DNA from: Thermoflexus sp042408815 | GTDB taxonomy: Bacteria > Chloroflexota > Anaerolineae > Thermoflexales > Thermoflexaceae | DNA: 64,000 bases | Assembly: GCF_042408815.1 (NCBI RefSeq) | Contig: NZ_JBHOQR010000002.1 | Location: 186,001-250,000 of the forward strand | Direction: 5' to 3' | In this document: positions 41,776-51,151 of the stretch, one piece after another | Numbering within the stretch: position 1 is the first letter of the stretch | Layout: each line of letters begins with the position of its first letter | Position numbers and translations under genes: made by a program | The notes under the pieces: generated by a model | What the model was told of the DNA's origin: nothing | The model's database searches: none | What the model saw: only the letters and a program-made list of their open reading frames with translations

Positions 41776-42036
41776 TCAAACCACGAACTTCAGCAGCAGC
41801 GCCATGACCAGGGCATAGATCGCGACGGCCTCGGCGAAAGCGATGGCCAGAATCATGTTGAGCTGAATCTGAGGGGTAGCCTCGGGATTACGCCCGATGG
41901 CCTGCAGCGCCCCACTAGCCAGAATCCCAATGCCGATCCCCGGACCGATCGCTCCCAGGCCGATCGCCAGACCGGCTCCCAGAACGCTCAAGGTTTGCGG
42001 CGACAGAATCTCCTGTGCCAGAATCAAACCCAGCAT
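41776..42036 (-). CDS. atpE: ATP synthase c subunit
   Basis: Proton-carrying rotor ring subunit, 86 residues, two helices. Helix 1 has the Gly-rich packing motif AIGLGAIGPGIGIG, loop ARNPE-like is GRNPEA, and helix 2 carries the ion-binding Glu in IAFAEAVAIYALV. No sodium-type Gln/Ser-Thr set is apparent, so proton coupling is likely. A short N-terminal extension precedes helix 1. AGGAGG upstream of ATG 42036. Confidence 0.95.
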   Translation of the reverse strand: MLGLILAQEILSPQTLSVLGAGLAIGLGAIGPGIGIGILASGALQAIGRNPEATPQIQLNMILAIAFAEAVAIYALVMALLLKFVV

Positions 42037-42119
42037 TTCTCGTCCTCCTTCCCAAGAGGTTTTATTTGGAATCCGGAGCGCATCCCCCTCGGATGCGCCA
42101 AGCCCGGATTGTTCACAAC

Positions 42120-43394
42120 TCAGTGATGCCCTTCTGAATGCTCCTCCCCATGCCCTGCAGTGGCCAGGGCGATAAACACCATCGTGAGCATCATAAAGAT
42201 AAAAGCCTGGATCAGCCCCACAAAGATCTCCAGGCCATAGAAGACCGCCGGGATCAGCAAGGGGAGCAGAAAGATCATGATCCCCAGCAGCACATGCCCG
42301 GCAAAGATGTTCCCAAACAATCGGAAGGAGAAGGACACAATCTTTGCCACTTCGCTGATAAGCTCCAGGAGGCTCACGAAGAATTCAATGACCCCCATGA
42401 AACCCCGGCGGAGGGCTTTCACATTAAAGAACTTCCAGAAATAGCCCGGACCCAGGGCTCGCACGCCCCATACCTGCACCATGAAGACGGCCACAAGCGC
42501 AAGGCCGATGGTGAAGTTGAGATCGGTGCTCAGGGCCCGCAGATAGGGAACCAGGACGAAGCCCTCCGCTTTCGCCTGATGAGGCTCCCCGCCTTCCTTC
42601 TCGTGACCATGCGCCGCTGCCGGCTCCGCGGTCAGTAGGGTGAAGGGCCCCCAATGGATCACCGCATAGCCCCCTTCATGGCCATGCGCCGGCTCCACCT
42701 TCCCAATGGAATCGAAGCCGGGGATCAGACCCATCCAATTCGCTGTGAGCACCATCAGAAAGATTGAGGCCACCAGAGGGAAGACATGGCGCGCCCGCGG
42801 GCCCAGGACTACTTTGGCCAAGTTCTCATACAGAGCCTCGATAAGGAACTCGAAGAGATTGACTAGGATCCCCAAGCCCTGAACAGGGGGTGGCAGAGCT
42901 CCAACCCGCTGGGCAACCAGCAAGCCCAATCCCAGAACCACCAGATCCACCAAGATCATCGCCACCATGGTGTTGGTAAGCGGCACGCCGAGGAGCAATG
43001 GACCCGTCAGAGGCTCCGGCTTCACCAGGATCACCGGAAGCACCGCTTTCAGAGACTTCCCGCCGACGGGGAGTCCTTGCCCCAGGGTTCCGAAGAACAA
43101 CGAGACCCCCAACACAAAGCCCAAAACAAGAGGCGCTACAACCAGCAACTGGAAATAACGGATCACCCGCGTATCCCGCAGGCCCCAAAGGACCAGCGCG
43201 ATCACCAGCGCATCCGCGAGAAGGATCCCCACCCAACCTGTCGCGGAGGACAGGAAGGTGACACCTGCCCCTCGCAGAAGATCCCTCAAACCGCCCAGCA
43301 ACCAGAAAGCTGCCTGCCCCCCTACCCCGCATGAGAGCAAGGCAATGAGTCCAAGCAGCCCATAAGGGCCTATTCGTCGGATCAATTTGCCCAT
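42120..43394 (-). CDS. atpB: ATP synthase a subunit, enlarged
   Basis: Stator channel subunit of Fo. 424 residues against the usual 230-300. The conserved end is intact: SFRLFGNIFAGHVLLG with the essential Arg, and GLIQAFIFMMLTMVFIALA. Extra parts are about 100 N-terminal residues with additional helices and a hydrophilic, His-rich loop near residues 235-285 (VEPAHGHEGGY; AAAHGHEKEGGEPHQ). ATG 43394 is used because GGAGGTGG lies upstream; a TTG overlapping the atpZ stop is possible. His-rich tail GHGEEHSEGHH. Confidence 0.93.
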   Translation of the reverse strand: MGKLIRRIGPYGLLGLIALLSCGVGGQAAFWLLGGLRDLLRGAGVTFLSSATGWVGILLADALVIALVLWGLRDTRVIRYFQLLVVAPLVLGFVLGVSLFFGTLGQGLPVGGKSLKAVLPVILVKPEPLTGPLLLGVPLTNTMVAMILVDLVVLGLGLLVAQRVGALPPPVQGLGILVNLFEFLIEALYENLAKVVLGPRARHVFPLVASIFLMVLTANWMGLIPGFDSIGKVEPAHGHEGGYAVIHWGPFTLLTAEPAAAHGHEKEGGEPHQAKAEGFVLVPYLRALSTDLNFTIGLALVAVFMVQVWGVRALGPGYFWKFFNVKALRRGFMGVIEFFVSLLELISEVAKIVSFSFRLFGNIFAGHVLLGIMIFLLPLLIPAVFYGLEIFVGLIQAFIFMMLTMVFIALATAGHGEEHSEGHH

Positions 43395-43414
43395 TGCCGC
43401 GATCCCACCTCCGC

Positions 43415-43723
43415 TCAAGATGATGGCTCTTCAAACGTGTTGGAGGATTCCGACGCCGGTTGCTCTGGCTTGCGGGGCCGCTCCATGCGAAACTGGGCAG
43501 CTGCGGTCATCGCCGCGCGGACCATCACCACCAACCCCAGAGCTGCGCCCATGATCATGCAGGCGGCGGTAAGCACTGGCCGGGTCCCCAAACGGAGATC
43601 CAGCCAGAGCCCGCAGAGCATCGCCCCCACCACTGCCACCACGGGGATAAAACCAATCTGAGAAAGCACTCCCGCCAGCGCCAGATTCCAGACCCAGATC
43701 CACCCACGCCTCGATGTTTTCAT
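43415..43723 (-). CDS. atpZ: AtpZ/AtpI-like Fo assembly protein
   Basis: 102 residues with two membrane helices (NLALAGVLSQIGFIPVVAVV; LTAACMIMGAALGLVVMV) joined by LWLDLRLGTRP, the pattern of AtpZ/AtpI accessory proteins that precede atpB and help ring assembly or ion supply. The tail is hydrophilic. First gene of the Fo operon, next to a good promoter. Confidence 0.8.
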   Translation of the reverse strand: MKTSRRGWIWVWNLALAGVLSQIGFIPVVAVVGAMLCGLWLDLRLGTRPVLTAACMIMGAALGLVVMVRAAMTAAAQFRMERPRKPEQPASESSNTFEEPSS

Positions 43724-43770
43724 TATTCACCCTTCATCTGTCCCTCTTATCACAAGAAGCCGCTTTCATA

Positions 43771-43800
43771 ATAATACCCGCCCCTCGGCGCTTCTGACAA
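43771..43800 (-). promoter_or_regulatory. Promoter of the Fo operon
   Basis: Minus strand TTGTCA (43800-43795) and TATTAT (43776-43771), 18-base spacer, about 48 bases before the atpZ start. Good match. Confidence 0.65.
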
Positions 43801-43886
43801 GGGCCAGCCTAGAAGATCCATGCCTCCCTTCGTCTGAAACAGATTCTTTTCGATCCCGGATTCAAGCCCAATGGAAAGGCCAGCGT

Positions 43887-45338
43887 CTAAAAAGCCTGAG
43901 CCGCCATTTGGGCCAGCTGATAAAGCGGATACACCATAACCGTTAATAACAACACTCCGGCCACTGTGAACCACAGCGTAAATCGGGCGGGGCGGGAGAT
44001 CCAGACAGGCTTCTCCTCCTCCGGCGAACGGTCCACATACATGGCCCGAGCTACCATAATGTAGTAATAAAACGCAACCATCGCATTGAGTACGCCGGCG
44101 ATAGCTAGCCAGATCAGACCGCTCTCGATAGCCGCCGCGAAGACGAACAGCTTGGCGAAGAAGCCTACCAACGGCGGAATTCCCCCAAGCGAAAGAAGCG
44201 CGGCCAGCATAGCCAGGGCCAGCCCTGGTGCCCGCCGGGACAACCCAGCCAGGTCCCGGATCTCCTCGCTTCCCGTGACATTGGTCATGATCACCGCAAC
44301 CGCGAAGGCCGCGATGTTCGTCAAGGTATAGATTCCCAGGTAAAAGATCGAGGCAGCGACCCCCAGCGGGCTGGCCGCGGCAACCCCGATCAAGATATAT
44401 CCAGCCTGGGCGATGCTCGAATACGCCAGCAGCCGCTTGAGGTTCCGCTGCGGGATGGCCAGGAGGTTCCCCACCGTCATCGTGACAAAGGCAAGGGCAG
44501 CCATGATCGCTATCCAGTTCCCCTGAGCCGTGGGGAACGCCTCGATCATCGCCCGGATCAGGACCGCGAAACCCGCCGCCTTGGAGGCTACGGAGATGAA
44601 AGCGGTCACCGGCGTTGGCGCCCCTTCATACACATCGGGGGTCCAAAAATGGAAAGGCACGGCAGAGACCTTAAATCCGAAACCTACCAGAACCAGCAGG
44701 AGAGCCGCCATCACTGCTGGGGTGGGCAGCCCGGCCAGGGCCTGGGCGATGCGAGCATAGGAGATTTCGCCGGTAAAGCCATAAATCAACGCCAGGCCGT
44801 AAAGCATAATAGTGGAACTAAAGACGCCGAACAGGAAATACTTCAACCCAGCCTCCGCCGACCGGGGCGTATCTCGCAGATATCCCGCCAGCAAATACAG
44901 GGCGATCCCCACCGTCTCCAGAGCCAGATACAGGGTCACCAGATTGACCGCCGCCCCCATCAACCCCATCCCGAGGACCGAGATGAGCAGGAGGGTATAA
45001 TACTCGCCGCTCTGGCGAAGCGGGCGGAAATCCATCGAGATGGCCACCGTGAGGATCCCTGCAAGCAGGAAGATGATCCGAAACAACATCGCCGCCAGAT
45101 CGGCCCGCACCGAGCCCCCAAAGGCCTCATAAGGGGCTACGATCCCCATCGTGAGTTGGGCCGCCTGGGCTGCAGCCACCACCAGGGCCACCGCCAGCCC
45201 GCCGATGGCCCAATAGCCCAGCTCCCGCTTGCGCCCCTCTGGCATCCAGGCGTCCACGGCCATCATGAGCGCGGCCGCCAGCACCAGCACGATCTCCGGC
45301 AGAACCGACCACCCGTGCGCCCACCAGGACAACCCCAT
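43887..45338 (-). CDS. nuoN: NADH-quinone oxidoreductase subunit N
   Basis: Antiporter-like, proton-pumping subunit of complex I, 483 residues with about 14 helices. Contains LAYSSIAQAGYILIGVAAA and KYFLFGVFSSTIMLYG with the pumping lysines, and the discontinuous-helix segment SLGGIPPLVGFFAK. ATG 45338 preceded by GGGGAGGG. Last gene of the nuo membrane-arm operon; the operon has no B-G or I genes here. Confidence 0.94.
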   Translation of the reverse strand: MGLSWWAHGWSVLPEIVLVLAAALMMAVDAWMPEGRKRELGYWAIGGLAVALVVAAAQAAQLTMGIVAPYEAFGGSVRADLAAMLFRIIFLLAGILTVAISMDFRPLRQSGEYYTLLLISVLGMGLMGAAVNLVTLYLALETVGIALYLLAGYLRDTPRSAEAGLKYFLFGVFSSTIMLYGLALIYGFTGEISYARIAQALAGLPTPAVMAALLLVLVGFGFKVSAVPFHFWTPDVYEGAPTPVTAFISVASKAAGFAVLIRAMIEAFPTAQGNWIAIMAALAFVTMTVGNLLAIPQRNLKRLLAYSSIAQAGYILIGVAAASPLGVAASIFYLGIYTLTNIAAFAVAVIMTNVTGSEEIRDLAGLSRRAPGLALAMLAALLSLGGIPPLVGFFAKLFVFAAAIESGLIWLAIAGVLNAMVAFYYYIMVARAMYVDRSPEEEKPVWISRPARFTLWFTVAGVLLLTVMVYPLYQLAQMAAQAF

Positions 45339-45352
45339 CGTCGATCCCTCCC

Positions 45353-46912
45353 CTAATGAATGGAAGCGACCATCGCGCTCTGCAACAGCGCCGCAATGGG
45401 CTCCACACCGGTCTGAATCAAGTCCGTCATCACTCGAGGAAACACGCCGATCAGAACAAACCACACCGCCAGGGTAAGGATGGCCACCTTATCCAAGGTC
45501 GTAATATCCCCCACATGGGGATAGCGTTCCCGATTCAACTCCCCAAAGAACGTCGCCTGAAGCGCCCGCAGGATGTAGGCGGCGGAGAGGGCGATGCTGG
45601 GCGCTGCCAGGATCGCCACCCAGGGATACCACCAGGCCATGTCCCGGGCGGCCCAGATCCCCGCAAAGACCTGGAACTCGGCCACGAAGCCGGAGAACCC
45701 AGGCATTCCCATCGCCACCAACCCGCCCAGGATGAAACCCAGAGTGGCCATCGGCATCGCCCGGGCGAAACCGCCCAGGTGGGCCAGGTAACGAGTGTGC
45801 GCCCGATCGTAAACCATCCCCACCGTTGCGAACAGGATCGCCGCCATCACTCCATGAGAGAACATCTGAAGGACAGCCCCTGTCAGCCCGGTCACGTTCA
45901 TCGCTGCAAACCCAATGGTCACGAAGGCCATGTGGCCGATACTGGAGAAAGCGATCACATATTTGAGGTCCTCCTGCACTAAGGAGATCGCAGCGGAATA
46001 CAGCGCAGCGACCACAGCCAGAAAGACCACTACCGGCAGCCAGTAGACCGCTCCTCCGGGCATCAGCTCGATCCCCACTCGCAGCGCGCTGTAGGCACCG
46101 ACCTTCATCACCACCCCGGCCAGAAACATGGAGCCCGCCGTTGGCGCCGCCGAGTGGCCATCCGGCACCCAGTTGTGGAAGGGCCAAAGGCCTGCCGTCA
46201 CCGCGAAGCCCAGGAAAACCGGCAAGAACCAGAGGTAATCAAAGCGCACCGTCTGGCCGAATACCTCCACCATCCGGGCAAACGCACCCCGGGCAGCCAG
46301 CTCTCGAAGCACATCCATATCGAAGGTGCGGATCGGGGAAACGAAATAGAGGGCCAGCGCACCCACCAGGGCGATGATGGAGCCCACCAGGGTGTAGAGC
46401 ACCAGCTTCATCGCCGCGTATTCTTTGCGGGTGGAGCCCCAGATGGCGATCAGGAAATATTTGGGGAAGATGGCGATCTCATAAAAGAAGAACAGCAACA
46501 CCAGGTTCCGCGCCACGAAGACCCCCATGATGCCACTGGCCAGAAGCAGCATGAAGGCGAACAGCTCATGGGGGCGATCCTCAATATTCCAGGATACCAG
46601 CACGCCCGTAAAGAGCACGAGGGCCGAGAGCAACACCAGGGGAAGGCTCACACCATCCACGCCCACGTAATAATGGATGCCGAGCTGGGGAAGCCACGAC
46701 ATCCGCTCCACGAACTGATATCCCCCGGCCGTCCGGTCGTAAGCCAGGAACGCCCAGAAGGCCAGCAACAGCGTGAAGCCGGAGACAGTCGCCGCAAAGA
46801 CCCGCGCCGCTTCTTTCTGATGACGTGGGATCAGCAGCAGGATCAACGCCCCCACGAGGGGCGTAAAGACAATGAGGCTGAGAAGAGGAAGAGTCACCGC
46901 CGAGATCGTCAT
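45353..46912 (-). CDS. nuoM2: NADH-quinone oxidoreductase subunit M, second copy
   Basis: Antiporter-like subunit, 519 residues. YVGVDGVSLPLVLLSALV, FFYEIAIFPKYFLIAIWG with the conserved Glu, LVQEDLKYVIAFSSIGHMAF with Lys, and PMATLGFILGGLVAMGMPG are present. It follows another NuoM gene (46991-48535) of the same order, so complex I from this operon could have four antiporter-like subunits, L, M, M and N. Ends 14 bp before nuoN. Confidence 0.93.
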   Translation of the reverse strand: MTISAVTLPLLSLIVFTPLVGALILLLIPRHQKEAARVFAATVSGFTLLLAFWAFLAYDRTAGGYQFVERMSWLPQLGIHYYVGVDGVSLPLVLLSALVLFTGVLVSWNIEDRPHELFAFMLLLASGIMGVFVARNLVLLFFFYEIAIFPKYFLIAIWGSTRKEYAAMKLVLYTLVGSIIALVGALALYFVSPIRTFDMDVLRELAARGAFARMVEVFGQTVRFDYLWFLPVFLGFAVTAGLWPFHNWVPDGHSAAPTAGSMFLAGVVMKVGAYSALRVGIELMPGGAVYWLPVVVFLAVVAALYSAAISLVQEDLKYVIAFSSIGHMAFVTIGFAAMNVTGLTGAVLQMFSHGVMAAILFATVGMVYDRAHTRYLAHLGGFARAMPMATLGFILGGLVAMGMPGFSGFVAEFQVFAGIWAARDMAWWYPWVAILAAPSIALSAAYILRALQATFFGELNRERYPHVGDITTLDKVAILTLAVWFVLIGVFPRVMTDLIQTGVEPIAALLQSAMVASIH

Positions 46913-46990
46913 CCTTCACGCTCCAGAGATGAGAGTCGATCGTTCCAGATAGGGAGGGAAGATCGAAAGCACAACCCTGTCGGGTCCCAG

Positions 46991-48535
46991 CTATCCCAAC
47001 AATCGCCGCAACGCCGCGTCCAGGGTGGGCACGATCCAAGCAGGCCACAGGCCGGTGAGCAACATGAACACCATCAAGGGAGCCACAGCCAGGATCTCCC
47101 GCGCGTTCATCTCCGGCAGGCGAGCCCACTGTGGGTTCAACGGCCCATGGAGCACCTTCTGAATGGCCTTCAGGATAAACGCCCCGGTGATCAGCAGCCC
47201 GAGCATGGCCAGGGCCGTTAGGGCGGTGAACACCGGCCAAGCCCCCTGCACCACCATATACTCCGCCACGAACCCGGCCAGCCCCGGCAGACCCACCGAG
47301 GCCATCGCACAGTAAAGCAGGATCCCCCCGTATACTGGCATCCGCGTCCAGAGCCCGCCGTAGGCCTCCAGGTCCCGGGTATGGGTCCGATCGTAAACCA
47401 CCCCCACCAGCGCGAACATCGCCGCCGAGGAGAGACCATGGGCAAACAGCTGCAGGGCTGCCCCATTCACGGCGATCCGGGCATGATCGCGGATCGCAGG
47501 GTTCCCCAGCGCATAGCCCGCTACGGCGATCCCCAGGACGACGAACCCCATATGGTTCACCGAGGAGTAAGCCACAAGCCGCTTGAAGTCCCGCTGGCCC
47601 AGCGCAGCATAGGCACCGAAAATGATGGCGGCCGTCGCCAGAAGGGCGAGGGCGACGGCGAAGCGGGCGGATTCCGCCGGGAAGAGCGGGAAAACAATGC
47701 GCAAGAAACCATAGGCCCCCAGCTTTAACAGGATCCCCGCCAGGATCATAGAACCTGCTGTCGGGGCCTCCGTGTGCGCATCCGGCAACCAGGTGTGGAA
47801 AGGCCACACCGGGACCTTAATGGCGAAAGCGATGACGAAAGCCCAGAAGACAATCGCTTTCACTACCTCCATCGGAACCCCCGCCAGGGCCCCCTGGAGG
47901 GCCGGCCAGCGCCGGCTGACCTCAAGCAAATCGAAAGTGCCTCCCTGGGTGCCTCCCAGGGCCGCCCAGATCAATTGGATGCCCAGCAAGAGGCCTAGGG
48001 ACCCGGCCATGGTGTAAAGAATGAACTTCAGCGCAGCGTAATGTCGCCGCTCCGGTGCCCCCCAGTTGTTGATCAGGAAATACATCGGCACCAGCCCCAG
48101 CTCCCAGAACAGGAAGAACAACAGGAGGTCCAGGCTGACGAAGACCCCCAGGATCCCCGTCTCCAGAGCCAGGAAGAGCGCGAAGTAGGTTCGCGGATCT
48201 TCTGTGATATGGAAGGAGATCAGGACCCCCAGCGGGGTGAGCAGGGCTGTCAGGAAGACCAGCATGACGCTCAGCCCATCCACCCCCAGGTAATAGCTGG
48301 CGTTCACCTGGGGAAACCATACCGCGCGCTCCACGAACTGGAAGCCGGGCTGACGGAGGTCGAAGTTCAGCCAGAGCCAGGCAGAGAGGATAAGGGGAAT
48401 CAGACTGAACAAGAGGGCCAACCCTCGATGCAGACGAACACTATCCCGCGGGGTCATGGCGATAATCCCCGCACCCAGCAACGGGAGGAATGTGATCAGG
48501 GTCAGGATCGGGATCGTATGCCCGAAAAGCGCCAT
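46991..48535 (-). CDS. nuoM: NADH-quinone oxidoreductase subunit M, first copy
   Basis: Antiporter-like subunit, 514 residues. YYLGVDGLSVMLVFLTALLT, FFLFWELGLVPMYFLINNWG with Glu, WLPDAHTEAPTAGSMILAG with the loop His, and RDFKRLVAYSSVNHMGFVVL with Lys are visible. Clearly diverged from the second copy, so the duplication is not recent. Lies 101 bp after nuoL and 78 bp before the second copy. Confidence 0.94.
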   Translation of the reverse strand: MALFGHTIPILTLITFLPLLGAGIIAMTPRDSVRLHRGLALLFSLIPLILSAWLWLNFDLRQPGFQFVERAVWFPQVNASYYLGVDGLSVMLVFLTALLTPLGVLISFHITEDPRTYFALFLALETGILGVFVSLDLLLFFLFWELGLVPMYFLINNWGAPERRHYAALKFILYTMAGSLGLLLGIQLIWAALGGTQGGTFDLLEVSRRWPALQGALAGVPMEVVKAIVFWAFVIAFAIKVPVWPFHTWLPDAHTEAPTAGSMILAGILLKLGAYGFLRIVFPLFPAESARFAVALALLATAAIIFGAYAALGQRDFKRLVAYSSVNHMGFVVLGIAVAGYALGNPAIRDHARIAVNGAALQLFAHGLSSAAMFALVGVVYDRTHTRDLEAYGGLWTRMPVYGGILLYCAMASVGLPGLAGFVAEYMVVQGAWPVFTALTALAMLGLLITGAFILKAIQKVLHGPLNPQWARLPEMNAREILAVAPLMVFMLLTGLWPAWIVPTLDAALRRLLG

Positions 48536-48636
48536 CGCTCGCTTCCCTCACCGTGAGGACTCAGAATAGAGACATCGCATGGTGGCCCATCCGGAAACCA
48601 CGACAATGCAATGAGCAACCTGGGCGCCTCCCCCCA

Positions 48637-50775
48637 TCAGAACCCCCGCAATATGGGCGCCACCGTGTAGAGAACGATGAAGCCCAGAACACCCAAGACC
48701 ACCACCAGCAGATAGTTCTGAACTAGGCCAGTCTGGAGAGTCCGCAGCTCGCGCCCAGCGGCCTTCACCGCCTCTCCAATCCCATCACCAATGCCGTTGA
48801 CCACCACCCGATCGAAGAGGCGCAAAGCGCTTCCCATCGACCAGATCGCATCGGCGATCCCATGGAGAAGCCCATCAATGACCACGCGATCCATGAAGAA
48901 GGCCACCGCGCGCTCTGCCAGCCATAACGTTGGGCGGACGAACAGAACTTGATAGAGGTCATCGATATACCAGCGGTTCTTCAGGAAGGTATAAAGCGGA
49001 CCCAGATGGATAAGGGGATCAGGTTCCCCGGCTGCCAGGGGGCGGCGGGCGTAAACCACCCAGCCCAAGAGGAGCCCAGTCAACGCGATGAGGGAGGAAA
49101 TCATCACAGGCACCGGGTTAAAGGGCAATGCCTTCGGATGCTCCAGCAAGGTTCCCCCAACGAACTCGTGGAACCAATTGCCGCCGGTCAGCGCGGCCAA
49201 GCCTGGAAATCCCTCCGGCACTCCTACGAAACCACCGAAGACCGCGAAAAACGCCAGGAAAACCAGAGGGAAGATCATCGATCCGGGGCTCTCCTTTGCA
49301 TGAGCAGCCGCAGGCGTGCGGGGCTCGCCGAGGAACGTCAGGGCGATCTGACGCATCGTGTAAAATCCGGTGAGAACGGCTGCTGCCGCCAGCAACAGGA
49401 AAACCAGCAACGGCAACCACTCTCCTTTTTCGAAAGCCCCGTGGAACGCCTCTCCAAGGATCTCATCCTTGCTCCAAAAGCCCGCGGTGATCAGCGGGAA
49501 GCCCGCTAAAGCCAGCCCGCCCGCCACGAAGGTCCAGAAAGTCACCGGCATGCGCCGGGCCAGACCGCCCATATTAAACATGTCGTTAGGATCAAAGGCC
49601 TCCTGGTGATTGTGGGCAGCATGATGGTGCCCATGCTCTACTGCGTGGATCACGGAGCCGGACCCCAGGAAGAGCAATGCCTTGAAGAAGGCATGGGTGA
49701 TCAGGTGAAAAGCCGCGGCCACATAAGCGCCGATGCCCACTGCCGCCAGCATGTAGCCCAGCTGGGAGATCGTCGAATATGCCAGCACCCGTTTGATGTC
49801 GTTCTGAGCGACCCCCATGGTGGCGGCCATAAAGGCCGTGAAGGCCCCGATTAATGCCACCACCCAAAAGGCGGTCTCCCCGCCCAGGCCATGCTGGCCC
49901 GCCTGGAGCAGAGGGAACATCCGGATGGTGGTATAGACGCCGGCCGAGACCATGGTGGCGGCATGGATCATCGCGCTGACCGGGGTGGGGCCTTCCATCG
50001 CATCGGGCAGCCAGACATGGAGCGGGAACTGGGCGCTCTTCCCCACCGTCCCGGCGAACAGCAATAGCGAGGCCAGAGCGGCTACCGAGAGGCCAGCCAC
50101 ATAGGAGGGCGTCTCCGCCAGCGCCTTCAGGGTCTCCGGGTTCCGCAAGATATCACGGAAGTTCAGGGTTCCGGTCTGGGCGTAGAGATAGGCGATGCCC
50201 AGGAGCATCAGCACATCGCCCACCCGAGTGGTCATGAAAGCCTTCACGGCGGCGCGATAGGCCGACGGCTTTCGATACCAGAAGCCAATGAGGGCATATG
50301 AGCAGAAGCCCATCACCTCCCAGCCGATGAACAGCATCAGGAGGTTGTCGGCCACTACCAGGAGCAACATCGCCGCTTCGAAGAGGGAGAGCAGCGCAAA
50401 GAAGCGGCTGTAGTGGGGATCCCCCGCCATATACCCCACACTGTAGATGAAAATCATCAGCGAGACCAGGGGGACCATGAATAGCATCACGGCACCCAGC
50501 GGATCCACCAGCACCCCGAACTCCAGGGGGCGGGGCCCAACCGGTAGCCATGGAACCCGAATAGCGATCGGATGCTCCCCCAGATGTTCTGTGCGAATAG
50601 CGGTCCAGAATACGATCTGGGAGAGCACAAAGGAGATCGCCACTGAGAGAATGGCGAGGGTATGGCTGAGGCGCTTCCAGCGGTTTGTAAACAGCGCGAT
50701 CAGGCCGAAGGCGATAAAGGGCGGCCATGGGATCAGAGCCACCAGCAACGGCAGGAGCGTTCCATGGATCTCCAT
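48637..50775 (-). CDS. nuoL: NADH-quinone oxidoreductase subunit L with extended lateral helix
   Basis: Terminal antiporter-like subunit, 712 residues against about 610-650 usually. Pumping features: FIGWEVMGFCSYALIGFWY with Glu, HVWLPDAMEGPTPVSAMIHA, and NDIKRVLAYSTISQLGYM. The C-terminal region that forms the long helix along the membrane arm carries a duplicated segment: FFMDRVVIDGLLHGIADAI and RLFDRVVVNGIGDGIGEAV, offset by 26 residues (codons near 48891 and 48813). A longer helix would be needed to span an additional NuoM, which this operon encodes. Start has GAGGTGGAG upstream. Confidence 0.94.
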   Translation of the reverse strand: MEIHGTLLPLLVALIPWPPFIAFGLIALFTNRWKRLSHTLAILSVAISFVLSQIVFWTAIRTEHLGEHPIAIRVPWLPVGPRPLEFGVLVDPLGAVMLFMVPLVSLMIFIYSVGYMAGDPHYSRFFALLSLFEAAMLLLVVADNLLMLFIGWEVMGFCSYALIGFWYRKPSAYRAAVKAFMTTRVGDVLMLLGIAYLYAQTGTLNFRDILRNPETLKALAETPSYVAGLSVAALASLLLFAGTVGKSAQFPLHVWLPDAMEGPTPVSAMIHAATMVSAGVYTTIRMFPLLQAGQHGLGGETAFWVVALIGAFTAFMAATMGVAQNDIKRVLAYSTISQLGYMLAAVGIGAYVAAAFHLITHAFFKALLFLGSGSVIHAVEHGHHHAAHNHQEAFDPNDMFNMGGLARRMPVTFWTFVAGGLALAGFPLITAGFWSKDEILGEAFHGAFEKGEWLPLLVFLLLAAAAVLTGFYTMRQIALTFLGEPRTPAAAHAKESPGSMIFPLVFLAFFAVFGGFVGVPEGFPGLAALTGGNWFHEFVGGTLLEHPKALPFNPVPVMISSLIALTGLLLGWVVYARRPLAAGEPDPLIHLGPLYTFLKNRWYIDDLYQVLFVRPTLWLAERAVAFFMDRVVIDGLLHGIADAIWSMGSALRLFDRVVVNGIGDGIGEAVKAAGRELRTLQTGLVQNYLLVVVLGVLGFIVLYTVAPILRGF

Positions 50776-50794
50776 CCGTCTCCACCTCGAAGGG

Positions 50795-51103
50795 TTAGCC
50801 TTTCAGGAGATCGATGTTCTCCACGTCCACGGTTTCACGATTGCGATAAATGCTGATGATCAGCGCCAGGCCTGCGGCCGCCTCCGCCGCCGCAACGACC
50901 AGCACGAAAAGCGCGAAAGCTTGGCCGGTGGTCGCGGTGGGATGGAGATAGCGCCAGAACGCCACCAGGCTCAGATTCACCGCATTCAACATCAGCTCGA
51001 TCGCCATCAGGATGGCGATCGCGTTGCGTCGGGCCAGCACCCCATAGACGCCAATGCAAAACAGCGCAGCGGCCACCAGCAGATACCAGGAAAGCGGAAC
51101 CAT
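50795..51103 (-). CDS. nuoK: NADH-quinone oxidoreductase subunit K
   Basis: Small membrane subunit of 102 residues, three helices, with the conserved glutamate in IAILMAIELMLNAVNLSLVA and another in VVAAAEAAAGLALI, both part of the central proton path. Lies between nuoJ and nuoL in the standard order, 19 bp before nuoL. Confidence 0.94.
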   Translation of the reverse strand: MVPLSWYLLVAAALFCIGVYGVLARRNAIAILMAIELMLNAVNLSLVAFWRYLHPTATTGQAFALFVLVVAAAEAAAGLALIISIYRNRETVDVENIDLLKG

Positions 51104-51151
51104 TCAGAGCCTCCGAATGGATACAGTCTCATGGGTCGATCAGGCCAGGCC

